A DNA stretch of 64,000 nucleotides from RBG-16-34-14 sp963727535 (GTDB lineage: Bacteria; Bacteroidota; Ignavibacteria; Ignavibacteriales; Ignavibacteriaceae): the NCBI GenBank assembly GCA_963727535.1, contig CAVSGR010000001.1, positions 806,001-870,000 on the forward strand, in the 5' to 3' direction. Positions 47,539-55,880 of the stretch are shown here, piece by piece (position 1 is the stretch's first letter; every line of letters starts with the position of its first letter). The position numbers and the translations under genes were made by a program. The notes beneath the pieces are model-generated. The model had not been told where the DNA came from, ran no database searches, and worked only from the letters and a program-made list of their open reading frames with translations.

Positions 47539-48051
47539 TTAATCAATCTTCTTTTTTGCTAGAATTAGTGCGCCGATTGTTGCAGCAAGTAAGAGAAATC
47601 CTGCGGCTTCAAAAGGCAAAACATAATTTGTAAATAATTCTCTTCCTATCGTTTCTATTGTTCCGGCGTTTATGCTCGCCTGTATATTTGGAGAAACATT
47701 TTGAGATGCAGAAGACGCAAAAATCAAATATGCAAGCTGGATAAAAACCAATATTGCAATTGCAAAAGAAAAAGCTTTTATTCCTTTAACTTTAGTAACA
47801 CTTTTTTCATGCTCAGGTTTAAGAAGCATAATTACAAAAAGGAAAAGAACCATAATTGCACCGGCATAAACTATAACCTGAATTACCGCAAGAAATTGTG
47901 CATTAAGTAAAAGATACAAACCTGCAATCGCACCGAGATTCAAAATTAAAAACAGTGCTGCAATTACAATATTAGCTCTTGTAATCATCAGAACAGATGA
48001 TACTGCTGCAACGCCTGCAAATAGAATAAAAAGTATAGTCTCTAACGTCAT
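47539..48051 (-). CDS. nuoJ: NADH-quinone oxidoreductase subunit J
   Basis: A 170-residue protein with five membrane helices. 'AAVSSVLMITRANIVIAALF' (about 15-34) and 'QFLAVIQVIVYAGAIMVLFL' (about 52-71), the latter containing the pi-bulge helix motif, are typical. It belongs to the complex I membrane arm. It is the first nuo gene of this block; nuoA-I are not upstream, where a four-helix-bundle cassette and asnS are found instead. Confidence 0.95.
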   Translation of the reverse strand: MTLETILFILFAGVAAVSSVLMITRANIVIAALFLILNLGAIAGLYLLLNAQFLAVIQVIVYAGAIMVLFLFVIMLLKPEHEKSVTKVKGIKAFSFAIAILVFIQLAYLIFASSASQNVSPNIQASINAGTIETIGRELFTNYVLPFEAAGFLLLAATIGALILAKKKID

Positions 48052-48061
48052 CTCTCTCTTA

Positions 48062-48092
48062 ATGGAAGATGGTTGATGTTTGATGGAAGATG
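48062..48092. repeat. Left terminal repeat of the four-helix-bundle cassette
   Basis: This stretch contains ATGGTTGATG, 2 bases, then TGATGGAAGATG. The same two blocks occur, inverted and 9 bases apart, at 48544-48575 on the other side of the four-helix-bundle gene. It ends the cassette 11 bases before the nuoJ start. Confidence 0.75.
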
Positions 48093-48110
48093 TTTTTTGA
48101 AATTTCCATT

Positions 48111-48491
48111 TTATATTTTTCTTTTATTCAAATTTTGTTGCGATGTTAATTTTATCGATGTAAATATCTTTTTAAGTTCGAAACTTTCATTTAACATATT
48201 CTTAAACTTTTCAATCTTTTTTGAATCCGGAAGAATAGAATTTAAAACTCTTAACCAATAATTACTTTCACTCGCTTCTTTTAAAACGACTCCGATCTTA
48301 TGAATAAAATCCTTACCTGATTCTGCACTTTGTGCTTCTTCGTAATTAGCTCCAACAGATGTTGATGCTTTAGCTAATTGAAATGTAATAACCGCAAACA
48401 TTTTACTTTTAGGCAAAGTTTCAAGAAAAAGTAAACAGTCAACTCCAAAATCAAAAGTTCTATTAAGTAACTCTTCAGTTTTACTATTCAT
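48111..48491 (-). CDS. Four-helix-bundle protein (23S rRNA intervening-sequence protein family)
   Basis: A 126-residue protein when started at the ATG at 48491, which has a GGAGGG ribosome-binding site 6 bases upstream. The longer open frame to 48575 only adds translation of the terminal repeat (MVDGKWMMEDGK). Family marks are 'ELLNRTFDFGVDCLLFLETL', 'VITFQLAKASTSVGANYEEA' and 'SAESGKDFIHKIGVVLKEAS', followed by 'ESNYWLRVLNSI'. These proteins occur inside 23S rRNA intervening sequences and also, as here, as free small genes. The fold is a pentamer-forming four-helix bundle; the function is not known. It sits between asnS and nuoJ with inverted repeats at both ends. Confidence 0.88.
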   Translation of the reverse strand: MNSKTEELLNRTFDFGVDCLLFLETLPKSKMFAVITFQLAKASTSVGANYEEAQSAESGKDFIHKIGVVLKEASESNYWLRVLNSILPDSKKIEKFKNMLNESFELKKIFTSIKLTSQQNLNKRKI

Positions 48492-48543
48492 TTTAACCCT
48501 CCATTTTTTATAGAAATTCAATTTCAAATTTTGTTTTGCCTTT

Positions 48544-48575
48544 CCATCTTCCATCATCCATTTTCCATCAACCAT
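48544..48575. repeat. Right terminal repeat of the four-helix-bundle cassette
   Basis: Read on the minus strand it gives ATGGTTGATG, 9 bases, TGATGGAAGATGG: an inverted copy of the left repeat with a 7-base longer spacer. It begins 3 bases after the asnS stop codon. Confidence 0.75.
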
Positions 48576-48578
48576 CCG

Positions 48579-49874
48579 TCAAGGAGTATTCCTGTAAATC
48601 ATTCTCGGGAAAGGAATAGTTTCCCTAACATGCTCAAGTCCGCAAATCCAGCCGACAGTTCTTTCCAATCCTAATCCAAAACCGGAATGAGGAACGGAAC
48701 CATATCTTCTTAAATCAAGATACCATTCAAAAGCTTCCTGAGGAAGATCGTGTTCTTTAATTCTTTCAAGAAGTTTATCAAGATTATCTTCACGCTGACT
48801 GCCGCCAATAATTTCTCCATAACCTTCAGGTGCAAGCACATCTACTGCTAAAGCAAGATTTTCATTTTCAGGATCGCGTTTCATATAAAATGCTTTTACT
48901 GCTGCAGGATAACGATGAACCATTACAGGTCTGTCAAACTGTTCCGAAATTATTGTTTCATCCGTTCCGCCTAAATCATTGCCGTATTCAAATTCGCTTC
49001 CGTTCTTCTTTAATATTTCGACAGCTTCATCATAAGTAATTCTAGGCAAAGGCTTTTTAACATTCTGAAGTTTTGTTGTATCTCTTTCAAGAACTTTTAA
49101 TTCTTCTTGCATATCTTTTAAAACTGTCTGCACAACATGCTCGAGAAAATCTTCTGCAAGATCCATATCATCATTCAAATCATTGAAAGCAACTTCCGGT
49201 TCAATCATCCAGAATTCCGTAAGATGTCTTCTTGTTTTGGATTTTTCTGCTCTGAAAGTCGGACCAAAAGTATAAACTTTGCCAAGAGCCATTGCACCTG
49301 CTTCAGCATAAAGTTGTCCCGACTGAGTTAAGTAAGCTTTTCCAAGATCAAAATATGGAGTTTCAAAAAGTGTCGATGTTCCTTCAACAGCATTTGGAGT
49401 TAAGATTGGAGGATCCATTAACGTAAATCCCCTGCCGTCAAAAAAATCTCTTATAGCTCTTACAATTCTGTGTCTTATTTTTAAGATAGCAACTTGTCTG
49501 CTCGAACGTAACCACAGGTGCCTGTGATCCATTAAGAATTCAATTCCATGTTCTTTTGGAGTGATAGGATAATCGTGAGCTTCGCCAATAACTTTAAGAT
49601 TTGTCGCATCGAGTTCGTAACCGCCCGGAGCTCTCGGTTCTTCTTTTACTTTTCCAGTTACTTCTATTGAGGTCTCTTGCCCGATCCTGTCGGCAGTTTC
49701 AAAAACTTCTTCAGTTACATTTCCCTTGAAATAAACACATTGCAGGTAACCTGTTCCATCTCTCAAAACCAAAAACTTTATCTTGCCGCCCGATCTTTTA
49801 TTATAAAGCCAGCCTTGTAATGAAATCTCCTGTCCAACATACTTACCCAGATCGCTAATAGTAATATTCTGCAT
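48579..49874 (-). CDS. asnS: Asparaginyl-tRNA synthetase, archaeal-like type
   Basis: A 431-residue class II synthetase started at the ATG at 49874 (a TTG one codon upstream is also open). The N-terminal OB-fold anticodon domain has 'ISLQGWLYNKRSGGKIKFLV' (about 17-36). The catalytic core has 'FFDGRGFTLMDPPILTPNAV', motif 2 'GPTFRAEKSKTRRHLTEFWM' (about 208-227) and motif 3 'HSGFGLGLERTVGWICGL' (about 397-414). 'APEGYGEIIGGSQREDN' favours AsnRS over AspRS. It charges tRNA-Asn. Confidence 0.93.
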   Translation of the reverse strand: MQNITISDLGKYVGQEISLQGWLYNKRSGGKIKFLVLRDGTGYLQCVYFKGNVTEEVFETADRIGQETSIEVTGKVKEEPRAPGGYELDATNLKVIGEAHDYPITPKEHGIEFLMDHRHLWLRSSRQVAILKIRHRIVRAIRDFFDGRGFTLMDPPILTPNAVEGTSTLFETPYFDLGKAYLTQSGQLYAEAGAMALGKVYTFGPTFRAEKSKTRRHLTEFWMIEPEVAFNDLNDDMDLAEDFLEHVVQTVLKDMQEELKVLERDTTKLQNVKKPLPRITYDEAVEILKKNGSEFEYGNDLGGTDETIISEQFDRPVMVHRYPAAVKAFYMKRDPENENLALAVDVLAPEGYGEIIGGSQREDNLDKLLERIKEHDLPQEAFEWYLDLRRYGSVPHSGFGLGLERTVGWICGLEHVRETIPFPRMIYRNTP

Positions 49875-50184
49875 CAAAAAGTAGAAATAGTTTCAAAAAT
49901 TAAGTTTTCAAATATATATAGGGTGTGAAAGAATTCCAAAGACGGGTTGTCATCCTGAATTCATTTCAGGATCTCTTAATTGTCATTCTTAATCCTGCCT
50001 AGCGAATAAAGAATCTAAATCCAATTATATTTGGATTAATTTTGTCTACCTTATTTTTTTAAGCGATATTATGCACAATATTAATTTTCTATTAATTAGG
50101 CGTTTAATATTTGCAATAAAAGATTTTTCATTTTACATTATAAACCAAATTCAACAACATTAACATCAATTAAGAGAGGGTGCT
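49875..50184. other. Intergenic region with a hairpin repeat
   Basis: No gene seen. At 49952-49972 ATCCTGAAT-TCA-TTTCAGGAT-like arms (ATCCTGAA/TTCAGGAT type) form a hairpin of another dispersed family beginning GTCATCCTGAA. A second weaker one follows at about 49982-50017 (ATTCTT ... AAGAAT). The right end should carry the promoter of the 50185 gene; a GAGAGGG ribosome-binding site precedes its ATG. Confidence 0.55.
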
Positions 50185-52087
50185 ATGAAGAAACTATTAC
50201 TTCCCTTTTTACTTCTTTCATTGTTCTTTGTTAGTAAACCTGCATATAGTGCAGTAGATACTCTTACAATAGCGCAAGCTATTGAAGACCTGGATATGGA
50301 TTTTGTTCCGGATCGCTTGGGTGATACTGTTATGGTATCGGGTGTTATTATTTCACCAAACTTTCAGACATCTAACAATTCATTTTATTTGTGGGATGGA
50401 ACAGCTGGAACCGATATTTTTAACTTATCCAGTGTGACTAACGGAAAATTTAATTGGGCACTTGGAGACTCACTTGTTATAACCGGTAAAGGTCGATCAG
50501 TTCAATGGAGTAACTGAAATAGTTCCTTTAGACTCCGCGAGCTGGGACTCAGTTGGTACAGGTACAGTCCCCGATCCGATGCAGTTAACACTTGCATGAT
50601 TATAAAGCTAATCCTGAAATGTATGAAGGTTCTTTAGTAATGTTTAAACAATTAAGTAAAGTAAGTGGAACATGGCCTTCAAGCAGCAGTGGTGAGCATA
50701 TATTTAAGCGATGGTGTTGATACCTTACAATTTTATATCGATTCAGATACAGATATTAAAGGAACATGACGAACCTCTTTACCCGGTTGATGTAGTTGGC
50801 ATTGGAAGTCAATATGATAGTTCCCCTCCGTTAGATGGTGGATATGAAATTTTACCAAGATATTATGACTGACTTTACCCCAAGCATGGACAATTGCACA
50901 TGCTATAGCAGACACGGATATGGATTTTATTCCTGACCATTTAGGTGATACGGTGAGGGTAAGAGGAGTTATTACCTCACCAAACTTTCAAACATCAAAT
51001 AATTCATTTTACTTATCGGATGGAACAGCAGGAACAGATATTTTATTATGTATGCATCAATCTAAAATTTAATTGGGCATTAGGAGATTCACTTGTTATA
51101 ACCGGTGACTGTTGCTCAATATAATGGAATAACTGAAATAATTGCACTCTGATTCTGCTAGCTGGGATTCTGTTGGAACAGGGACAGTTCCCGATCCAAT
51201 GGAGATAACTCTTGCTGAATATAAAGCAAATCCTGAAATGTATGAAGGTAGTTTAATTCTATGTTAAGGGATTATCTTTAGTAAGTGGAACGTGGCCAAC
51301 TTCTCCATAGTCAGCAGCTGGCAACTACTTTACAAGTTAGTGATGGTGTTGATACTGTGCGATTTAAGAATTGATTCTGATACTGATATTGACGGACAAA
51401 CTGAACCTACATGGCCGCAGGATGTAGTTGGTATCGGAGTCCAATTTGACACGTAGTGACTCCATATAGATGGTGGATATCAAATTTTCCCAAGATATTA
51501 TACTGACTTTACTCCTTCTGCAGTAGTTCCTGTAGAATTAGTTTCATTCACTGCTTCAGTACAGGACGGTGCAGTTTTATTACGCTGGTCAACTGCAACT
51601 GAAGTTAACAACAAAGGTTTCCAGGTAGAAAGAAAATCTTCTACAGAAGATTGGAGCAGAATTGCATTTGTTGACGGCAAAGGAACAACAACAAATCCCC
51701 AGATATATTCTTATGCTGATAACTCTGCAAAATCAGGAAGCTATTCATACAGATTAAAACAAGTAGATTTTGACGGCTCATACAAATATTCTAACGTTGC
51801 TGAAGTCAGCTTCGCAGGCGTTACAAAATTTGAGCTTGCTCAGAACTATCCTAATCCTTTTAACCCAAGTACAACAATTAGTTTCAGTATTCCTGAAGCT
51901 TCTAATGTTTCACTAAAGATTTTCAATACTCTCGGACAGGAAGTAAAAACTTTAGTCAGCGGGTTTAAAAGAAGCAGGTTCTTATAAAGTTAATTTCGAT
52001 GCAAAGAATCTTACCAGCGGACTTTATTTCTATAGAATAGAAGCAGGAACTTTTTCACAAGTTATGAAGATGATGCTGCTTAAATAA
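50185..52087 (+). pseudogene. T9SS-secreted protein with two repeat domains, broken by many one-base insertions
   Basis: The first 110 codons are open: signal peptide ('LLPFLLLSLFFVSKPAYS', 4-21), then 'IAQAIEDLDMDFVPDRLGDT'. The same domain returns 624 bp later as 'IAHAIADTDMDFIPDHLGDT'. Both then share 'SPNFQTSNNSFYL', 'FNWALGDSLVITG', 'NG(V/I)TEI' and 'YKANPEMYEGSL'. The last part (about 51520-52087) codes a 'VELVSFTASVQDGAVLLRW' beta-domain and a type A T9SS sorting domain ('FELAQNYPNPFNPSTTISFS'). Reading it needs removal of about a dozen single bases, near 50491, 50597, 50694, 50767, 50867, 51050, 51107, 51150, 51259, 51308, 51365 and 51966. The domain looks like an OB-fold or endonuclease-associated surface domain; function unknown. 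Either a decayed gene or poor sequence. Confidence 0.8.
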
Positions 52088-52111
52088 GAACTTTGTATCT
52101 TTTGTTTTTAC

Positions 52112-52138
52112 AAAGCCCGGCTCGTCCGGGCTTTTTTT
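52112..52138 (+). terminator. Rho-independent terminator after the broken T9SS gene
   Basis: AAAGCCCGG-CTCGT-CCGGGCTTT forms a 9-bp GC-rich stem, followed by a run of T (seven T in total from the stem end). It lies 24 bases after the stop codon. Confidence 0.9.
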
Positions 52139-52218
52139 GTTAATTGTCTTTAACTAGAGAATTAATTCTTTCTTTTGCGAGAATAATGCTATCTAAGTTT
52201 TGCATTTTCGTAAGGTTA

Positions 52219-52240
52219 ACCCACGGCTTTAGCCGTGGGT
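52219..52240. repeat. Perfect 22-bp palindrome (REP/IS200-end-like)
   Basis: ACCCACGGCT-TT-AGCCGTGGGT has perfect 10-bp arms. No T-run follows, so it is not a simple terminator. Such GC-rich hairpins resemble REP elements mobilised by REP-associated transposases; no such gene is in the window. The rest of the 52139-52395 spacer carries no gene. Confidence 0.6.
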
Positions 52241-52330
52241 CAATAAGAAAAAGCTACATTATTAACTGTTTCAACAGTTTTATTACATTAGGACTATCTT
52301 AATTAAACATTAAAAAAAGTTATAATTATG

Positions 52331-52343
52331 TTACAGAATGTAA
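52331..52343. promoter_or_regulatory. Candidate metal-responsive operator upstream of the copper island
   Basis: TTACA-GAA-TGTAA is a perfect 5-3-5 inverted repeat, 53 bases before the Cys-rich protein start. It resembles the TACA-TGTA layout of copper-repressor boxes but with a 3-base rather than 2-base spacer. The half AGAATGTAA recurs at 62003-62011. Confidence 0.4.
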
Positions 52344-52395
52344 TGGCATTATCGTTGCTAAATAACAAATATTGTTTTATGTTTACTCAAAACCA

Positions 52396-52821
52396 ATGAA
52401 GAAAAAAATATTAATATCGACTTTAACAATATTGTTCCTTGTAGCAACAACTGGACTGTCAACAACTGTTAGTTTTTGCAAGATGGCAGATACCCAGAAC
52501 AAAGGGACATGTTCAATGCATCATAAGCCGGTAAGTTCCGGTTGTTGTACCGGTGAAACTTCTGAAAGTCCGCACATAGTTTCTTTTGAAAATCCCGGTT
52601 GCTGTGAGGTTGAATTTGTCTTTAATAAAGTTAAAGATGATTTTGTTTCTAATTACAGTAATGTGAATTTCTTTTCGGCTTCTGAAAATTTATTTCAACC
52701 TGTTACTTTAATTCCATTAGCAAATGATTTTTCTCCTGATGAACTTTTTTATTGTGATTCTTCTCCCCCGTTTCTGATTAATCCTGACTTACAAATCACC
52801 AACTCCGTCTTTCTAATTTAA
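52396..52821 (+). CDS. Cys-rich secreted protein of metal-resistance loci (HYC_CC_PP-like)
   Basis: A 141-residue protein when started at ATG 52396 (the 'MKKKILISTLTILFLVATTG' signal peptide begins there; eight more codons are open upstream). The mature part is Cys-rich: 'SFCKMADTQNKGTC', 'SSGCCTGE', 'PGCCEVEF', then 'FYCDSSPPFL'. This C, CC, CC, PP order fits the small Bacteroidota family named HYC_CC_PP, often found beside TolC/RND metal efflux genes. It probably binds Cu or another soft metal in the periplasm. First gene of the plus-strand copper island, 125 bases before the TolC-like gene. Confidence 0.8.
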   Translation: MKKKILISTLTILFLVATTGLSTTVSFCKMADTQNKGTCSMHHKPVSSGCCTGETSESPHIVSFENPGCCEVEFVFNKVKDDFVSNYSNVNFFSASENLFQPVTLIPLANDFSPDELFYCDSSPPFLINPDLQITNSVFLI

Positions 52822-52946
52822 ACCCTTAAATAGTTTTATCAGGGTTCCAGGAAAACTATATCCTTTCCCGCATCCTGTAATACCTTTTTCAATTTTTGAT
52901 TTATTCAACTTGAAGAGTGAATATATAAATCTATTAAGGATTTCAG

Positions 52947-54224
52947 ATGAAAAAAATATTTCTTATATGTTTAATAACAACAGCAATGCTTGGCATAAAC
53001 ATAACTTATGCACAGACTGATTTAGACTCTTTGATCAGCAAAGCAATTAAAGTTAGTCCAAAACTTTCAATGCTGCGTGCAAAAAGGAATGTTGCAGGAA
53101 ATAAAATTCCGCAAAATTCCAATTTGCCCAACCCGATGTTAACGCTCGGGCTGATGAACCTTCCTACAAATTCATTTTCCTTTAACCAGGAACCGATGAC
53201 ACAAAAAGTAGTAGGATTACAGCAAACAATTCCTTTCCCCGGGAAATTATCCGCGATGGAAGATGCTACGGCTATAGATACTCTTATAGTTGATAAAGAA
53301 ATTCAGGATGCAACAAATGAGATCAGGAAAGATGTAAGCGAAAAATACTACTCGCTCAGTTTCTTTCGCAAGAGTCTTATGTATGCCAAAGAAAATAAAA
53401 ACCTGCTCGGAAAAATTTCAGAAGTAGTCAGCACAAAATATTCTGTTTCTACTGCAAGCCAGCAAAACCTGATAAAAGTACAATTAGAGATAACAAACAT
53501 CTCCGACAAAATAGAAGATTTAAAAAGTAAAGAAGGTTCAACACTTTCATCATTAAATGCACTTTTGTTACAGGATGCAGACACACCGATTGCTGTTGAA
53601 ATTTTTGATTCAATTAAAACAATTGATGTTACTGTTAAGCAGCTCGATTCACTTGCAAAGGCAAACAGACCTTTCCTGCAGGGAATACAACTCTCACAGG
53701 AAAAAGGGAAATTGAAACAAAATGTTGCCGAGAAAAATTACCTGCCTAATTTCACTCTTGGTGTTCAATACGGTCAAAGAGATATGCTGCAAAAAACAGG
53801 TGTTACTCAGGCTGATTTCCTTTCCTTTTCTGTAGGAATTTCGTTACCGGTTAACTATGGTGGAAAAATATCATCGGAAGTTAATGAAGCAATTTCAATA
53901 CAGGATTTGTACTCACAGCAATACTACCAGGCGTTGCAATACCTGGATGGAGTATTTGGTACCAATGTAACAGATCTTAATTCATTAAAGAATAGGATAA
54001 ATTTATTTGAAACCGCTCTGCTTCCGCAGGCACAACAAAACCTGAGTTCGGCACTTTCCAGTTACCAGGTTAACAAAGTTGATTTTATAAATGTTATTGA
54101 TGCGCAGAATCAGCTTTACATGATTGAAACAAATCTTTACAAATTAAAAACAGATTATATCAAAAAAATATCTGAGCTGGAATTTCTAACCGGGACGAGT
54201 CTAAAAAATAATTACGGAGAATAA
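52947..54224 (+). CDS. TolC-family outer-membrane efflux protein (CusC/CzcC-like)
   Basis: A 425-residue protein with a signal peptide (1-22, ending 'ITYAQ'). Two long coiled-coil halves are seen: 'RKDVSEKYYSLSFFRKSLMY' with 'ISEVVSTKYSVSTASQQNLI', and 'LLPQAQQNLSSALSSYQVNK' with 'VDFINVIDAQNQLYMIETNL'. 'GLQQTIPFPGKL' near 90 is typical of CzcC-like members. It forms the outer-membrane duct of the tripartite pump encoded by the next genes. The ribosome-binding site AAGGAT precedes the ATG; the adaptor gene starts 5 bases after the stop. Confidence 0.93.
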   Translation: MKKIFLICLITTAMLGINITYAQTDLDSLISKAIKVSPKLSMLRAKRNVAGNKIPQNSNLPNPMLTLGLMNLPTNSFSFNQEPMTQKVVGLQQTIPFPGKLSAMEDATAIDTLIVDKEIQDATNEIRKDVSEKYYSLSFFRKSLMYAKENKNLLGKISEVVSTKYSVSTASQQNLIKVQLEITNISDKIEDLKSKEGSTLSSLNALLLQDADTPIAVEIFDSIKTIDVTVKQLDSLAKANRPFLQGIQLSQEKGKLKQNVAEKNYLPNFTLGVQYGQRDMLQKTGVTQADFLSFSVGISLPVNYGGKISSEVNEAISIQDLYSQQYYQALQYLDGVFGTNVTDLNSLKNRINLFETALLPQAQQNLSSALSSYQVNKVDFINVIDAQNQLYMIETNLYKLKTDYIKKISELEFLTGTSLKNNYGE

Positions 54225-54228
54225 CAAA

Positions 54229-55782
54229 GTGAAAACGCAAAATATAATCATAGGAATACTTGTAATAATAATTGGAGTGTTACTCTATCTCTGGCTCAGC
54301 AATTCCGGAAGCAGCAGTGCCGCTAATATGAATAACAACTCAGGACAAACAGCAGAAAAGGGAAGAAAAGTTTTATTCTGGCGCGCACCTATGAACCCCA
54401 ATGAAGTTTATGATCATCCCGGAAAATCAAAGATGGGAATGGACCTCGTTCCGGTTTATGAAGATGAAGCTTCCGGCGGCGGCGTTGTAACAATCAGCGG
54501 TGCTATTCAACAAAATATGAACGTTAAAACCGCAGTTGTTGAAAAAAAGAATCTTAGCTCTCAGGTTATTACTAACGGGATACTTCAAACAAATGAAGAA
54601 AAAGAATACGTAATCACAACAAAAGTCAGTGGCTGGATAGAAAAGTTATATGTTAACTATACAGGACAAAAAGTTGAAAAAGGTCAAAAGCTAATAGACA
54701 TTTATTCTCCCGAACTTGTTGCCGCTCAACAGGAACTAATCACTGCTTTATCTTATGGCTCATCTGTCATGAAAAGCACAGATAAGAGTATTGCTGAAAG
54801 TGGTCAGGAGCTTATCAACAATAGCGTAAGAAAACTTGAGCTGCTTGATGTTCCCGATTCTGAAATAAAAAGAATTGAAAGTACAAAAGAAGTTAAAAAA
54901 TATGTGACTCTTTATGCTCCTTTTGACGGAACAGTAATCCAAAAGAATATTATAGAAGGAGAGAAAATTGGCGCCGGAACTCCCCTACTGAAAATAGCAA
55001 ACCTGAATAACCTCTGGCTATTAGCCGATATTTATGAATATGAATTACCAAAAATAAAATTAGGCTCACCTGCTGAGATCACTTTCAATTTTTTACAGGG
55101 AAAAATTTTTAAGAGCAAAATTTCATTCATCTATCCTACTCTTGATGATAAAACGAGAACTGTAAAAGTAAGATTTGATATCCCAAATTATAATGATCAG
55201 CTAAAACCTTCTATGTTTGCAAACATAGTTATTAATGGAAAAAATCTTGGTGATTATCCTGCTATTCCCGAACAATCCGTACTACGAACAGGACAAAAAA
55301 ATGTTGTTATTCTTGCCCTGGGTAATGGAAAATTCAAACCTGTTGAAGTAACACTTGGTGATTATTCCGAAGGATATTACCAGGTTCTTAATGGAATAGC
55401 TGCAGGCGATACAATTGTAACTTCCGCACAATTCTTAATTGATTCAGAAAGTAACCTGAGAGCTGCGCTATCACAATTCAGTAGTTCTTCTTCAAAAGAC
55501 ACATCAATGAATATGAAATCCGGTGACAAAATGGATTCAACGAAGGATATGAATAAAGATGACAGCGCTGAAGTTAAAGATCCGAGAATAAGAAAAGGCG
55601 TGATTGATCTTGCTTCAATAGATAAAAATAAAGATGGGAAACTTTTTGAAGATATAATGGATTGGAATGTTATCTCTGATGGACCGGGTGAATGCCCTTT
55701 ATGCGGAATGACATTGAGAGAATTCACAATTAAAGAAGTGAAAAAGAATTTAACTGAACATGGATTTAAGTATAAAAAGTAA
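54229..55782 (+). CDS. cusB: RND efflux periplasmic adaptor (CusB-like) with C-terminal CxxCGM domain
   Basis: A 517-residue protein starting with GTG at 54229 after a GGAG site. A membrane anchor (5-24) leads to the CusB metal motif 'FWRAPMNPNEVYDHPGKSKM' with 'MGMDLVPVYED' (about 50-83). The adaptor core then contains 'VSGWIEKLYVNYTGQKVEKG', 'VTLYAPFDGTVIQKNIIEGE' and 'PAIPEQSVLRTGQKNVVIL'. After a Lys/Asp/Met-rich linker comes a tail of about 70 residues with an EF-hand-like 'DKNKDGKLFED' and 'GECPLCGMTLREF'. That tail is also encoded at 59429-59812. It bridges the TolC and RND proteins and delivers Cu(I)/Ag(I). Confidence 0.92.
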   Translation: MKTQNIIIGILVIIIGVLLYLWLSNSGSSSAANMNNNSGQTAEKGRKVLFWRAPMNPNEVYDHPGKSKMGMDLVPVYEDEASGGGVVTISGAIQQNMNVKTAVVEKKNLSSQVITNGILQTNEEKEYVITTKVSGWIEKLYVNYTGQKVEKGQKLIDIYSPELVAAQQELITALSYGSSVMKSTDKSIAESGQELINNSVRKLELLDVPDSEIKRIESTKEVKKYVTLYAPFDGTVIQKNIIEGEKIGAGTPLLKIANLNNLWLLADIYEYELPKIKLGSPAEITFNFLQGKIFKSKISFIYPTLDDKTRTVKVRFDIPNYNDQLKPSMFANIVINGKNLGDYPAIPEQSVLRTGQKNVVILALGNGKFKPVEVTLGDYSEGYYQVLNGIAAGDTIVTSAQFLIDSESNLRAALSQFSSSSSKDTSMNMKSGDKMDSTKDMNKDDSAEVKDPRIRKGVIDLASIDKNKDGKLFEDIMDWNVISDGPGECPLCGMTLREFTIKEVKKNLTEHGFKYKK

Positions 55783-55783
55783 T

Positions 55784-55838
55784 GTCATCCTGAGCCTGTC
55801 GAAGGATGACAGTCACACTTCGACAAGCTCAGTGTGAC
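55784..55838. repeat. Paired intergenic hairpins, cusB-cusA spacer (site 3)
   Basis: Hairpin A (55784-55810) equals that of site 1 (GTCATCCT/AGGATGAC, loop GAGCCTGTCGA). Hairpin B (55812-55838) has arms GTCACACT/AGTGTGAC read on the minus strand. One base separates them. The order A then B on the plus strand is the same as in the nuo cluster, although transcription here runs the other way. Confidence 0.9.
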
Positions 55839-55880
55839 AGTGCTACTATAAAGGAAATAAAAGTTTTTGGAGAAAATTAA

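Noticed and set aside
48491..48575. Longer N-terminus of the four-helix-bundle protein
   Set aside because: The extra 28 residues translate the terminal repeat, while an ATG at 48491 has a strong GGAGGG site.
50185..52087. Programmed +1 frameshifting at stop codons to explain the broken T9SS gene
   Set aside because: At several lesions (50491, 51050, 51107) homology is lost at the inserted base, well before the stop, so skipping a base at the stop would not restore the conserved protein.
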